Shown piece after piece: positions 8,679-15,860 of a DNA stretch of 49,711 nucleotides. Every line of letters begins with the position of its first letter. Within the stretch, counting starts at the first letter, position 1. The position numbers and the translations under genes are program-made. The stretch is taken from positions 1 through 49,711 of the IMG/VR virus record IMGVR_UViG_3300037076_000150. One strand, written 5' to 3'. Source of the DNA: a virus. The notes under the pieces are model-generated. The model made no database searches. It saw nothing but the letters and a program-made list of their open reading frames with translations, and was not told the origin of the DNA.

Positions 8679-9203
8679 ATGCTCTCGGGCATGTTTGGGA
8701 ATCCTTTCTGGGTAGCCGTGAAGACAAAGCCACAGCGGGAGCAGTGGGCTGCAGATAATGTAGCTAATCAAGGCTACGAGTTTTATTTGCCTCTTACAGA
8801 GGCTCTTACTAAGCCTAAGCCTAAGAAACCTTGCTTAGTTCCTAAGCCCCAATACTTATTCCCACGCTACCTTTTTGTACAGACAGAGGGACCCTGGCGG
8901 TTCCTTCTAGGAACACGTGGGGTCATGAGTGTGATTATGTGCGGGCAGCGCCCTGCAGTTATGCTCCCAAGAGAAATTGACGAATTACGTGCACGCGAAA
9001 ATACTGAGGGATTGATCGTGTTGGAAGATAAGGAACAGTTTCGTTTTAATAATGGTGACAAAGTACGAGTTATCTCAGGACCATTTAGTACTTATGAGGG
9101 ACTTTATGACCGTGATCCCCAGAATAGAATAAGTGTACTGTTAGATGTATTGGGACGATATGTACCAGTGCCCCTTGATGAAGACGCCTTAGAAGCGGTA
9201 TGA
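8679..9203 (+). CDS. NusG/RfaH-like transcription elongation factor
   Basis: 174 residues. The N-terminal NGN domain shows WVAVKTKPQREQWAADNVANQGYEFYLP, then a basic linker, then PRYLFVQ and LLGTRGVMSVI, as in NusG/RfaH. The C-terminal KOW module begins FNNGDKVRVISGPFSTYEGLYD. Such proteins bind RNA polymerase and modify pausing and termination. A phage copy just upstream of the packaging and structural genes could act as an antiterminator for late operons (inference). An alternative start at 8691 (MFGNPFWVAV) would shorten it by 4 residues; no clear ribosome-binding site separates the two. Confidence 0.87.
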   Translation: MLSGMFGNPFWVAVKTKPQREQWAADNVANQGYEFYLPLTEALTKPKPKKPCLVPKPQYLFPRYLFVQTEGPWRFLLGTRGVMSVIMCGQRPAVMLPREIDELRARENTEGLIVLEDKEQFRFNNGDKVRVISGPFSTYEGLYDRDPQNRISVLLDVLGRYVPVPLDEDALEAV

Positions 9204-9210
9204 TGCTCAA

Positions 9211-9846
9211 ATGGTAGCCCGCGTAAAACTTAAGACCAAGCCCGCTAAACTCGAGAAGAAGCAATCTTATCCGGGGGCTAGGCGTGGGCCGAAGTCTACG
9301 TACCTCCCTCAATTTGCTAAGGTAGCCGGGGTACTGTGTTCGCGGGGTGCAACAAATGCGGACCTAGCAGACGCTTTTAGTGTTACCACAATGACCATCC
9401 AGAATTGGATGGGTATGTACCCAGAATTTGATGAAGCAGTAAGGCGGGGCAAGGCTGAGATATTTGACCCCAAGGTGGAGCGTGCTCTTGCCCAACGGGC
9501 GTTAGGCTACTCAGTAGACACTGAGGAAATACGTGTGCTTAAGGACGGCGAGGTTATTCGTGTGCCTGTCCGAAAGCATTATCCCCCAGAAACTCTTGCG
9601 TGTATTTTCTGGCTTAAGAACCGCAAGCCGGAGCAGTGGCGTGATGTGCAGAACCATCTACATTCAGGCAAGGTTGAGAATTTGACAGCAGCTGAGTTGT
9701 TGGCTGAGATACGGAAGGATGCTACTGAGTTGGGCATTCTTCCGGAGGCACTATTGCATGCTGGTGTTGTTCCGTCTGTAAAAGGCAATCGTTCAGGTAA
9801 CGGATTGAGCAACGGCAATGGTGCAAACGGAAGGACTAAGCATTGA
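9211..9846 (+). CDS. terS: Small terminase subunit (DNA-binding)
   Basis: 211 residues with a helix-turn-helix around residues 45-75 (GATNADLADAFSVTTMTIQNWM), followed by Y-P-E-F-x-x-A-V-x-x-G-K, a pattern common in small terminases. A central domain (Y-S-V-D-T-E-E-I...V-P-V-R-K-H-Y-P-P-E-T...W-L-K-N-R) follows, with a low-complexity Gly/Asn tail. The protein would recognise phage DNA for packaging. Its usual partner, the large subunit, is at 11602, separated by three inserted genes. The stop overlaps the TTG start of tnpB. Confidence 0.85.
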   Translation: MVARVKLKTKPAKLEKKQSYPGARRGPKSTYLPQFAKVAGVLCSRGATNADLADAFSVTTMTIQNWMGMYPEFDEAVRRGKAEIFDPKVERALAQRALGYSVDTEEIRVLKDGEVIRVPVRKHYPPETLACIFWLKNRKPEQWRDVQNHLHSGKVENLTAAELLAEIRKDATELGILPEALLHAGVVPSVKGNRSGNGLSNGNGANGRTKH

Positions 9847-11063
9847 TTCTAACTTACAAATATCGTCTGCTTCCTTCTAAGCGTCAGCATCGCGCGCTAG
9901 AAGAGATTCTAGAGGCGCAACGTATTTTATATAATTCTGCTTTAGAAGGTAGGATTTGGTACTATAAAAATACTCGGCAACTTCTTAGTCTTTTTGATCA
10001 GACAAAAGAGTTGACTATCTGCCGTCGAGAAATGCCAGAAATGGCGGCTATTCCTACAACAATTCAGCGTTGGACGCTGAAGCATCTTGACTGGGCTTAT
10101 CGAGGATTTTTTCGTAGAATTCGCAAAGCGCACAAAACTCCTGGCTTTCCGCGTTTCAAAAGTTATTACCGGTGGCGGTCTTTTGGTTTTAACCAGACTG
10201 TTGGCAGTTTTCGTTTTGGAGACAACAACCATATTGGTTTTAAAGGCTTTCCAGGTTGGATTCGTATCCATTATCATAGACCTCTGCCTAAAAAGGCAGA
10301 TGTTAAGTCTTGTAGCTTTACAAAGGATACTAAAGGTTGGTATATTACTTTTCAGATTAAGTTAATTGAAAAGACTAAATGTACGATTTCGTCTGCTGTT
10401 GGGATTGATCTTGGCTTAAAAGTTTTTGCTTATCAGTCTGATGGAGTAATTATTCCAAATCCAAGAGTAGCACGTAAGGCTGAAAAAGAAATGAGGAGGA
10501 GACAACGTGCTTTAGCGCGTTGTAAGAAAGGTTCTAAACGGCGAATAAAAGTGCGGGTTAGTTGTACAAGATTGAGTGCTTCAGTCACTAATGCTAGAAA
10601 TACTTGGTTACATCAGCAGTCGGCTCGTATTGTTAGATCTTACGATCTAATTGCGGTTGAAGATTTGAATGTAAAAAATATGCTTCAAAATTCTACATTT
10701 GCACGTTCAATTTCGGATGCTTCTTGGTCGGGGTTTCTAACCTTTCTCGCTTACAAGGCTGAAAGAGCTGGTAAGTACTTAGTTAGGGTGGATCCTAAAA
10801 ATACAACTAAAAAATGTTCTGGTTGCGGAGAGTTGGTTCCCAAGGCTATACTGGAGAGGACCCATTCTTGTCCTGAGTGTGGTCTAACTTTAGATAGGGA
10901 CCATAATGCAGCTAGGAACATCTTAGCGGTCGTTGCGGATCGCGGAGAGCATAACGTGGCCCAGTGGGGCGAGCGTGCTCTCGGAAACCTCAGTTTGGCC
11001 TCTAGCCAAAGTTCGAGACGTAACCTTAGTCTTGCCGTTACTAAAACTAGCAACAAACATTAA
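9843..11063 (+). CDS. tnpB: TnpB, RNA-guided RuvC nuclease (IS605 OrfB family), stand-alone
   Basis: 406 residues, the usual TnpB size, from TTG 9843 (TTGA overlap with terS). The N-terminus YKYRLLPSKRQHRALEEIL is canonical. All three RuvC acidic residues are present: D189 in GIDLGLK, E273 in VEDLNVKNM and D353 in DRDHNAARNI. A C-x2-C/C-x2-C zinc finger (CSGCG...CPECG) sits between RuvC II and III. TnpB cuts DNA guided by an ωRNA made from the 3' end of its own gene. No TnpA transposase and no recognisable left end are present, so it resembles a domesticated or homing-like copy. It splits the terminase genes, and its AT-rich codon use differs from the neighbouring terminase genes. Confidence 0.93.
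   Translation: MILTYKYRLLPSKRQHRALEEILEAQRILYNSALEGRIWYYKNTRQLLSLFDQTKELTICRREMPEMAAIPTTIQRWTLKHLDWAYRGFFRRIRKAHKTPGFPRFKSYYRWRSFGFNQTVGSFRFGDNNHIGFKGFPGWIRIHYHRPLPKKADVKSCSFTKDTKGWYITFQIKLIEKTKCTISSAVGIDLGLKVFAYQSDGVIIPNPRVARKAEKEMRRRQRALARCKKGSKRRIKVRVSCTRLSASVTNARNTWLHQQSARIVRSYDLIAVEDLNVKNMLQNSTFARSISDASWSGFLTFLAYKAERAGKYLVRVDPKNTTKKCSGCGELVPKAILERTHSCPECGLTLDRDHNAARNILAVVADRGEHNVAQWGERALGNLSLASSQSSRRNLSLAVTKTSNKH
10941..11063 (+). ncRNA. Putative ωRNA scaffold in the 3' end of tnpB
   Basis: Two clean hairpins lie in the last 125 nt of tnpB. The first pairs GAGAGCA (10945-10951) with TGCTCTC (10976-10982) and encloses a smaller GCCC/GGGC stem. The second pairs TTTGGC (10994-10999) with GCCAAA (11005-11010) around a 5-nt loop. 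Structured 3' coding ends that give rise to guide RNA are a known property of TnpB genes. The 3' boundary of the scaffold, and so the guide, cannot be placed from sequence alone; it may extend past 11063. Confidence 0.45.
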
Positions 11064-11090
11064 TGCGTGTGTTTAATTTAGGAGTTTGTT

Positions 11091-11441
11091 TTGAGGAATT
11101 CTCATGTTGATAAGCGCAGCAATCGCTACGCTGCAAGACAGTTCGTCAGTGATATTGAGTATGAACCAGTGGAGAGCTTAGCGATGGGTATCGAAACGAA
11201 TGGCAACAGCGTGACAGAGCGTTCTCAGGGAACAGTGAAGTTCTTTAATGGTGAAAAAGGCTTTGGATTTGTACGTCGAGAGAATAATGCCCCGGACGTG
11301 TTTATTCATGCGAATGAATTGAAGCGGTCTGGCATTGAAGGTGGCGTAAAAACAGGTGACCGCCTTGAGTTTGATGTTACCGCCGTAGATGGGAAAGGTC
11401 CAAAAGCAAGTTCCATCAAGTTGATTGCAGCGGCTAAGTGA
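11091..11441 (+). CDS. Cold-shock domain protein
   Basis: The cold-shock domain occupies the last 70 residues: GTVKFFNGEKGFGFV (RNP1 K-G-F-G-F-V) and DVFIHANEL (RNP2-like), with the usual end G-x-G-x-x-A-x-x-I. It binds single-stranded nucleic acid, typically RNA. The TTG at 11091 has a well-spaced AGGAG (11080-11084); an ATG at 11184 would give an 85-residue protein closer to the family size, so the first 31 residues may or may not be translated. It lies between terS/tnpB and terL. Confidence 0.88.
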   Translation: MRNSHVDKRSNRYAARQFVSDIEYEPVESLAMGIETNGNSVTERSQGTVKFFNGEKGFGFVRRENNAPDVFIHANELKRSGIEGGVKTGDRLEFDVTAVDGKGPKASSIKLIAAAK

Positions 11442-11602
11442 ACGTCCTTCTTCATGACTGGCGTGGACCGCGCATGGTCGCCCTTAAATGGTTGTCACTA
11501 AGTTGGGACTGGGGATGTTGGCACTATCACATTGATCGCTGGGGCTGTGTCATAATGCTTTGGGTCTGGGAAAAGGACGAGCACCCCCTTGAAGATGTAT
11601 AA
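11438..11602 (+). CDS. Small Trp-rich hypothetical protein
   Basis: 54 residues from GTG 11438 (GTGA overlap with the cold-shock gene) to TAA 11600-11602, whose last base starts the large-terminase ATG (TAATG). The protein holds eight tryptophans (W-x-L-S-W-D-W-G-C-W, then L-W-V-W) plus His and Cys. The exact fit between two genes by stop/start overlaps is the main evidence that it is real. No family recognised. Confidence 0.6.
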   Translation: MNVLLHDWRGPRMVALKWLSLSWDWGCWHYHIDRWGCVIMLWVWEKDEHPLEDV

Positions 11603-13326
11603 TGAGTGTTGCTGCCCCCGCCATTTCAAAGACCATCCCCGCTGAGCGCCTTACAGCATTCAGGGATAAGCTTGCGCGCTATGCCGTAGTGGAGGCTAAG
11701 GAGCGTTGCGAGGACTCTCTTATTGAGTTTCTGCAAGCTGCATGGCCTTACATAGATGCTTCTGCCTATCAGCCTTCATGGGCAATAGAAGCCATGTGCG
11801 ACCACCTTGAGGCCGTGACATTAGGGCAGATCCCACGTCTACTAATCAACGTTCCACCCCGTTGTGCTAAGACTTCTTTGTGCTCCATTATTTACCCAGC
11901 ATGGACTTGGGCTAGATCAGAAATATCCTTTCTGAGTGGCCGTCAAGTGCGGTTTCTGTGTGCTAGTTATGGCCATGCACTTTCCTTAGACAGTTCTAAT
12001 AAGTCGCGGCGGCTATTGCAAAGCCCTTGGTACCAAAAACACTGGCCTGGTCAGATTACATTTCAGCCCGATCAAAATACCAAGATGCAATTTGACAATA
12101 CAGCCGGTGGTTCACGCATAGCAACTTCTGTTGGGGGAAGTTTGCTCGGAATTGGCGGCGATATTTTGATAGCCGACGATTTGAATAATACTGAACAGGT
12201 GGAGTCTGAAGCTGAGCGGATGACAGTGGCTAATTTCTGGAATGAGTTCCACTCCACGCGCCTTAATGATCCAAAGCGGTCGGCTATTATTGCTATTCAA
12301 CAGCGTTTGCATGAGCAGGATGTATCAGGACTAATTCTAGATAGTGATGAGGATTGGACGCATTTAATGATCCCCATGCGTCATGATGAGGCTCGTCATT
12401 GTGTTACCGTTAAGCTTCCTCAATATGACGACAACGAACCTTGGTCTGATCCACGTATTGATGAAGGTGAGTTGATGTGGCCTGAACGGTTTGGTGAGAC
12501 TCAGGTGCGGTCTCTCGAAACTGCCCTTGGCCCATATATGGCAGCCGGTCGTCTTCAACAAAGCCCTACGCCGAAAGGTGGTGGTATTATTAAGCGTGAA
12601 TGGTGGCAGCCTTGGGATCAACAGGAGGCCCAGCGTTATGGGTTAGAGTGGACCGGGGAGCGTAAGGAGTTTCCACAGTTTGAATTGGTAGTAGGATCAC
12701 TCGATACTTCTTATGGCGAGAAGCAGGAGAATGACTACAATGCCTTGACGGTGTGGGGCGTCTGGATTGATCGTAATAAAAATAGACGTGCTATGTTGAT
12801 GTTTGCCTGGGCTAAGCGGTTGCCCCTACACGGCAAGGTAATATCTGCGTTGCCTAATGAAGCCAAGGTCAATTTTGAGCAGCGCCAGCGAGAACAGTTT
12901 GGGTTAATTCAATGGGTTGCGGATACGGCAAAAAGGTATAAGATTCGACGGTTGCTGATTGAGAATAAGACGCGAGGGCGTGATGTGGCTAATGAGATCA
13001 ACCGTCTTTATGCAAGAGAAAATTGGGGTGTAGAATTATTGGATCCGGTTGGGGATAAGGTGTCACGTACTCATTCAGTTGTGCCCTTGTTTACCGATAA
13101 CGTGATTTGGGCACCGGATACAAAATGGGCAGATGCTGTAATTGCAAATAGTCAAAGTTTTCCGAAGGCTGCGCATGACGATTTGCACGATACCGTAACT
13201 CAGTTTCTCAATTGGTCCCGGGAGAACGGAATTTTGTTGAGGGGTGATGAGATGAGTGCTGCACTAGAAGACGAACAAGCGTATAAGCCGCCTCAAGATT
13301 CAGTAGCACGAATGTATGGGGTCTAG
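11602..13326 (+). CDS. terL: Large terminase subunit (packaging ATPase and nuclease)
   Basis: 574 residues. The N-terminal ATPase has a Walker A-like NVPPRCAKTS (K90), Walker B ILIADD (D192-D193) and a coupling region near A-I-I-A-I-Q-Q-R-L-H. The C-terminal RNase H-like nuclease has GSLDTSYGE, LLIENKTRG and HDDLHDTVTQFLNW, giving the expected spaced acidic residues. It would pump DNA into the prohead through the portal and cut concatemers. The arrangement VPPRxxKT is typical of terminases of this type. Normally the portal follows directly; here 8.5 kb of small genes intervene. Confidence 0.95.
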   Translation: MSVAAPAISKTIPAERLTAFRDKLARYAVVEAKERCEDSLIEFLQAAWPYIDASAYQPSWAIEAMCDHLEAVTLGQIPRLLINVPPRCAKTSLCSIIYPAWTWARSEISFLSGRQVRFLCASYGHALSLDSSNKSRRLLQSPWYQKHWPGQITFQPDQNTKMQFDNTAGGSRIATSVGGSLLGIGGDILIADDLNNTEQVESEAERMTVANFWNEFHSTRLNDPKRSAIIAIQQRLHEQDVSGLILDSDEDWTHLMIPMRHDEARHCVTVKLPQYDDNEPWSDPRIDEGELMWPERFGETQVRSLETALGPYMAAGRLQQSPTPKGGGIIKREWWQPWDQQEAQRYGLEWTGERKEFPQFELVVGSLDTSYGEKQENDYNALTVWGVWIDRNKNRRAMLMFAWAKRLPLHGKVISALPNEAKVNFEQRQREQFGLIQWVADTAKRYKIRRLLIENKTRGRDVANEINRLYARENWGVELLDPVGDKVSRTHSVVPLFTDNVIWAPDTKWADAVIANSQSFPKAAHDDLHDTVTQFLNWSRENGILLRGDEMSAALEDEQAYKPPQDSVARMYGV

Positions 13327-13329
13327 GTT

Positions 13330-13530
13330 ATGAAGAAGCTTCCCTGGCGTGTGCGGGTTAGGTTAGTTGTAGAAGGTTGGGTAGATATAGAAGCCTCTAC
13401 TGCAAGTATTGCAGAAGTAGAAGCGGCTAAGCTGCCTAATGTTATTTCTGTATTTAGGGCATCAGCTACTTTAGCAAATAAGGTGGCAGGAGCAGAAGCA
13501 CCAGCCGGTGTGCAAGAAGATTTATTTTAG
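13330..13530 (+). CDS. Small hypothetical protein
   Basis: 66 residues beginning MKKLPWRVRVRLVVEGWVDIEA, a short beta-rich segment followed by an Ala/Val-rich helix (IAEVEAAKLPNVISVF). It starts 3 nt after terL. Its stop (13528-13530) abuts the stop of the last minus-strand island gene, so it marks the left edge of the island. No family recognised. Confidence 0.55.
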   Translation: MKKLPWRVRVRLVVEGWVDIEASTASIAEVEAAKLPNVISVFRASATLANKVAGAEAPAGVQEDLF

Positions 13531-13650
13531 TTAGTGTTGAGTAGATCGATAATCCCAAGACCATGATGCGCGATATGGAAAACAACGGCGTGTAGTAGCC
13601 CCTTGGTTCCGCTGAATTTCATTCATCGCATTGATCTGAGTGAGCGTCAC
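13531..13650 (-). CDS. Microprotein, last gene of the minus-strand array
   Basis: 39 codons from GTG (complement of 13648-13650) to TAA at 13533-13531. Upstream is AAAGGCC, the same AGGCC linker that precedes most genes of this array. The stop is immediately adjacent to the stop of the plus-strand gene ending at 13530. The protein (MTLTQINAMNEIQRNQG...) has no recognised family; an internal ATG is possible. Confidence 0.45.
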   Translation of the reverse strand: MTLTQINAMNEIQRNQGATTRRCFPYRASWSWDYRSTQH

Positions 13651-13688
13651 AATCGGCCTTTGATGTTGAAAGTTATAGGTTAGCGCGT

Positions 13689-13937
13689 TCAGTTGTCGAG
13701 ATAGTGGCTCTTTGGGCGCTTACATGGCCCGAGATATTCCCAGCCGCGCCGTGCAAGTTCTTGTGGCGTAATCGGCTGTGCCTCTCCGATGCAATGCCAC
13801 ACATTTCCAAGCCACTCTGCTATTCCAGGCTTGCTTGATCGCTCAGAATGAAGCCAATGGTAGGCATCCATATTGAGCATGTCGGCGGGTGGCCAGGTTC
13901 CTGGCATCGTGTGCATTGCGGTTTTGCGCAGCGACAT
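13689..13937 (-). CDS. Small hypothetical protein of the island
   Basis: 82 residues; the ATG at 13937 follows TAGAGGCCACCAA, the array's stop/ribosome-binding linker. The C-terminal part (ITPQELARRGWEYLGPCKRP) and an aromatic middle (WLGNVWHCIGEA) look like a folded small domain. A longer reading frame extends upstream but has no such signal and would overlap the preceding gene completely. Function unknown. Confidence 0.6.
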   Translation of the reverse strand: MSLRKTAMHTMPGTWPPADMLNMDAYHWLHSERSSKPGIAEWLGNVWHCIGEAQPITPQELARRGWEYLGPCKRPKSHYLDN

Positions 13938-13947
13938 TTGGTGGCCT

Positions 13948-14103
13948 CTACTGTTCCAAAGCTTCACGCGCGATCTTGCGCATTTTCCACGTCTGAGGCT
14001 CATCAACAATCGCGGTGAGGACCGCTCGCAACCGCTGACATTCAACTATGGCGTCAGCGAGCGTCATTCGGCCATATCTGATCTGTGCTTCTGCGGCTTC
14101 CAT
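13948..14103 (-). CDS. Small helical protein of the island
   Basis: 51 residues (MEAAEAQIRYGRMTLADAIV...) from ATG 14103, with GAGGA 7-8 nt upstream. Entirely helical by appearance: A-D-A-I-V-E-C-Q-R-L-R-A-V-L. The stop TAG is part of the TAGAGGCC linker of the next gene. Function unknown. Confidence 0.65.
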   Translation of the reverse strand: MEAAEAQIRYGRMTLADAIVECQRLRAVLTAIVDEPQTWKMRKIAREALEQ

Positions 14104-14150
14104 TGCCCGTCCTCAGTTGTTCGGTTTGAATAAGCGGAATCCTGTGACAA

Positions 14151-14381
14151 CTAATTGCCGCAACAAAAGTCGCAGCACGATTGATCGGGTTTGCAGTAGG
14201 CGCGGTTCGGTTTTTCCTCAGTCGGGCCACCCGCGTCGTTGTTCTCGATCAGGTCCGCTATGGCCTCAGCCTCAGTCGCCCCGGTGCCGGTCACGCCTTC
14301 CTCCATCCCGTCATAGTACGCCAGCCAATCAAAGCGGCGGATCGGGATCGGCGGATAGACATACTCGGTGACGATTTTCAC
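14151..14381 (-). CDS. Small protein with Cys-rich tail
   Basis: 76 residues from GTG 14381, preceded by TAGGCCCGCC. Opens MKIVTEYVYPPIPIRRFDW and contains a T-E-A-E-A-I-A-D-L-I-E helix. The tail holds five cysteines within 14 residues (YCKPDQSCCDFCCGN), suggesting metal binding. I recall similar short Y-P-P-I-P-I-R-x-F-D-W proteins from bacterial genomes and prophages, without a known function. Confidence 0.65.
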   Translation of the reverse strand: MKIVTEYVYPPIPIRRFDWLAYYDGMEEGVTGTGATEAEAIADLIENNDAGGPTEEKPNRAYCKPDQSCCDFCCGN

Positions 14382-14388
14382 GGCGGGC

Positions 14389-14550
14389 CTATTTCTCCAA
14401 CGCGGCGATTGCCGCATCTGCATAAATAAAACACAGGTCGCAAGCCGCAACCGGATTGTGTGGGTAGGCGCGGCGCTGCTCAGGCGTGTTCATTGGCCAC
14501 GGCTTCCCTTGGCAGTCGGGCCGCTTTGCCCAAATCGCTCGGGCGACCAT
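14389..14550 (-). CDS. Small protein overlapping the HNH gene
   Basis: 53 residues from ATG 14550 (MVARAIWAKRPDCQG...), ending AACDLCFIYADAAIAALEK. The opening E-M-V-A-R-A-I and the closing ADAAIAAL are common in small phage and rhizobial proteins. It overlaps the 3' 71 nt of the HNH gene in another frame. A start at the internal ATG (MNTPEQRRAYPHNP), with AGGGAAG upstream, would leave only a few bases of overlap, so the N-terminus is uncertain. Confidence 0.55.
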   Translation of the reverse strand: MVARAIWAKRPDCQGKPWPMNTPEQRRAYPHNPVAACDLCFIYADAAIAALEK

Positions 14551-14806
14551 TTCTCGCGGCGTGAACTTTGATTCCGTGCTCTCGTCGCCTGTTGCACTTG
14601 TAGTGTGCGAGGACAACATTTCCCTCTCCCATATGGCCTCCGTCGCGGCGACGCTTAACGTGCTCAAAGGTTGCAAAGTCTCGCGTTGGCATTCCGTTCG
14701 GACGGTGCTTGAGCTTCATTGGCTTCTGGCACCAGTGGCAAAGACTGCGTTGCTGGTCGAAAAGGCGCTGTCGCCAAGCATTCTTTCGTGCAGCAGTCGG
14801 AGACAT
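14480..14806 (-). CDS. HNH-type endonuclease-like protein
   Basis: 108 residues from ATG 14806. The N-terminal R-Q-R-L-F-D-Q-Q-x-x-L-C-x-W-C gives the first C-x2-C; ATFEHVKRRRDGGHMGEGNVVLAHYKCNRRR supplies the catalytic His region, the GG, the N and the second Cys of a compact HNH fold. Small HNH proteins in phages act as homing or packaging nickases; here it sits inside an island of microgenes, so a homing role for the island is conceivable. The C-terminal 25 residues are overlapped by the next gene. Confidence 0.75.
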   Translation of the reverse strand: MSPTAARKNAWRQRLFDQQRSLCHWCQKPMKLKHRPNGMPTRDFATFEHVKRRRDGGHMGEGNVVLAHYKCNRRREHGIKVHAARNGRPSDLGKAARLPREAVANEHA

Positions 14807-14813
14807 TCCGTGC

Positions 14814-14990
14814 CTATTCTGACTTTGGAGGGGTGAGGAATTTTTCTAGGATGTAAGCCTCGATGGTTACGGAGGCGGCGGGAGAATATCCCCTGGCCTT
14901 GATCTCGATAGATTGGGTGCTGGACGGGTTTTGCAAAGCGGCCCGAACCACAGTTTTCAGCTTTTCATATTCTTCCTGCTCATAGCTCAT
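14814..14990 (-). CDS. Small hypothetical protein of the island
   Basis: 58 residues (MSYEQEEYEKLKTVVRAALQ...) from ATG 14990 after TAGGCCCGCAAAC. Helical N-terminus, then a segment SIEIKARGYSPAASVTIEAY that reads as a short beta-alpha unit. The TAG stop lies 7 nt before the ATG of the HNH gene. Function unknown. Confidence 0.6.
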   Translation of the reverse strand: MSYEQEEYEKLKTVVRAALQNPSSTQSIEIKARGYSPAASVTIEAYILEKFLTPPKSE

Positions 14991-15000
14991 GTTTGCGGGC

Positions 15001-15270
15001 CTAATCCTTCAACGCGGCTTCAACGTCCGCGAGCTTCTGTTCGACATGCGAAATCCAAGCATCGATGGCCTCAAGAACGGTTGGCTTCGGCTCGCAACTC
15101 CAGACCGTGCAGGCGCAAACTGGCTTGTCGGTTTTGGCCAGTCCGTCACAGACGATTGACGCAAGCCAATGGTCGCGCAGGACGCGGCGCAATGGGGTAA
15201 GGGCGGCTTTGTGCTTTTCCCATGCGGCGTCGATCATCTCGTTTTCATCGGGGGTTAAGGGGCGTTCCAT
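15001..15270 (-). CDS. Small hypothetical protein with paired cysteines
   Basis: 89 residues (MERPLTPDENEMIDAAWEKH...) from ATG 15270 after TAAAGGCCCGAA. The middle contains C-D-G-L-A-K and C-A-C-T-V-W-S-C, four cysteines that may bind a metal, flanked by helices (VLEAIDAWISHVEQKLADVE). Function unknown. Confidence 0.65.
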   Translation of the reverse strand: MERPLTPDENEMIDAAWEKHKAALTPLRRVLRDHWLASIVCDGLAKTDKPVCACTVWSCEPKPTVLEAIDAWISHVEQKLADVEAALKD

Positions 15271-15279
15271 TTCGGGCCT

Positions 15280-15477
15280 TTACTGACTGGCTAGAGGGTT
15301 GAAGATCGGCGGGTAGCTGCCGAGCGGCATTCCGGCGGCGGTAAGGCCAATGATTTCCCCATCGCGGTAGACGACTGACGGTTCCAGTTCCGACACCCAC
15401 AAGCCGAGCAATGTACGTAATGTACATTCATCGCGCCGCATCTTGGCCTCGACAGCTTGCTCGATGATGCGTTTCAC
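15280..15477 (-). CDS. Small hypothetical protein of the island
   Basis: 65 residues from GTG 15477 (MKRIIEQAVEAKMRRDE...). I prefer this start over a TTG 18 nt upstream because TAGAGGCCGCC sits directly before it. A beta-rich second half reads PSVVYRDGEIIGLTAAGMPLG. Function unknown. Confidence 0.6.
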   Translation of the reverse strand: MKRIIEQAVEAKMRRDECTLRTLLGLWVSELEPSVVYRDGEIIGLTAAGMPLGSYPPIFNPLASQ

Positions 15478-15485
15478 GGCGGCCT

Positions 15486-15650
15486 CTATTGACAAGTTTG
15501 GGGTTGGTTTTTGAGATAGCCTCTTACGTTCTCGGCGCGAGATCGGTAATCGTTAGCCTGCTCCATCAATTTTGCGGCTTGGACCTCAAGGCGCTTTGCG
15601 GCATCCTCTAGGTATTGAGCGCGAAACTGCCAATCCTCTCGTTCTGTCAT
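15486..15650 (-). CDS. Small coiled-coil-like protein
   Basis: 54 residues (MTEREDWQFRAQYLEDAAKR...), almost wholly helical with heptad-like spacing (L-E-V-Q-A-A-K-L-M-E-Q-A-N-D-Y-R). ATG 15650 follows TAGGCCGCAGCC; the stop TAG opens the next gene's TAGAGGCC linker. Function unknown. Confidence 0.6.
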   Translation of the reverse strand: MTEREDWQFRAQYLEDAAKRLEVQAAKLMEQANDYRSRAENVRGYLKNQPQTCQ

Positions 15651-15659
15651 GGCTGCGGC

Positions 15660-15836
15660 CTACTCTGACAATTCGCGCATGGCTATCATGGCGGCGCGGG
15701 CTAGGGTGCGAGCGTATCGCTGCGCACTTTCATCTTCCTCGGCCAGTCCGCAAACCGGCAAGGTGCTGCCCGTGTAGCGAGCGCGGTTGATCGCATTGGC
15801 AACCTTGTCCACGGCAGCATCGGTGATGGTCTGCAT
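15660..15836 (-). CDS. Small helical protein of the island
   Basis: 58 residues (MQTITDAAVDKVANAINRAR...) from ATG 15836 after ATAGAGGCCGCCA. Two Ala-rich helices (AQRYARTLARAAMIAMREL). Its N-I-N-R-A-R pattern recurs in the protein at 16481-16657 (HINRARRKA), so the two may be distantly related. Function unknown. Confidence 0.6.
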   Translation of the reverse strand: MQTITDAAVDKVANAINRARYTGSTLPVCGLAEEDESAQRYARTLARAAMIAMRELSE

Positions 15837-15860
15837 TGGCGGCCTCTATATCCAGATTGT

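Noticed and set aside
9838-9850. TTGAT at the tnpB start (9843-9847) matches the known TAM of ISDra2 TnpB and could mark an insertion site.
   Set aside because: A 5-mer is too common to prove it, and no left-end structure or matching right end was found.
13873-15286. Several plus-strand frames of 60-116 codons in the left half of the island.
   Set aside because: The minus-strand frames there have consistent ribosome-binding linkers and stop/start packing; the plus-strand ones have none.
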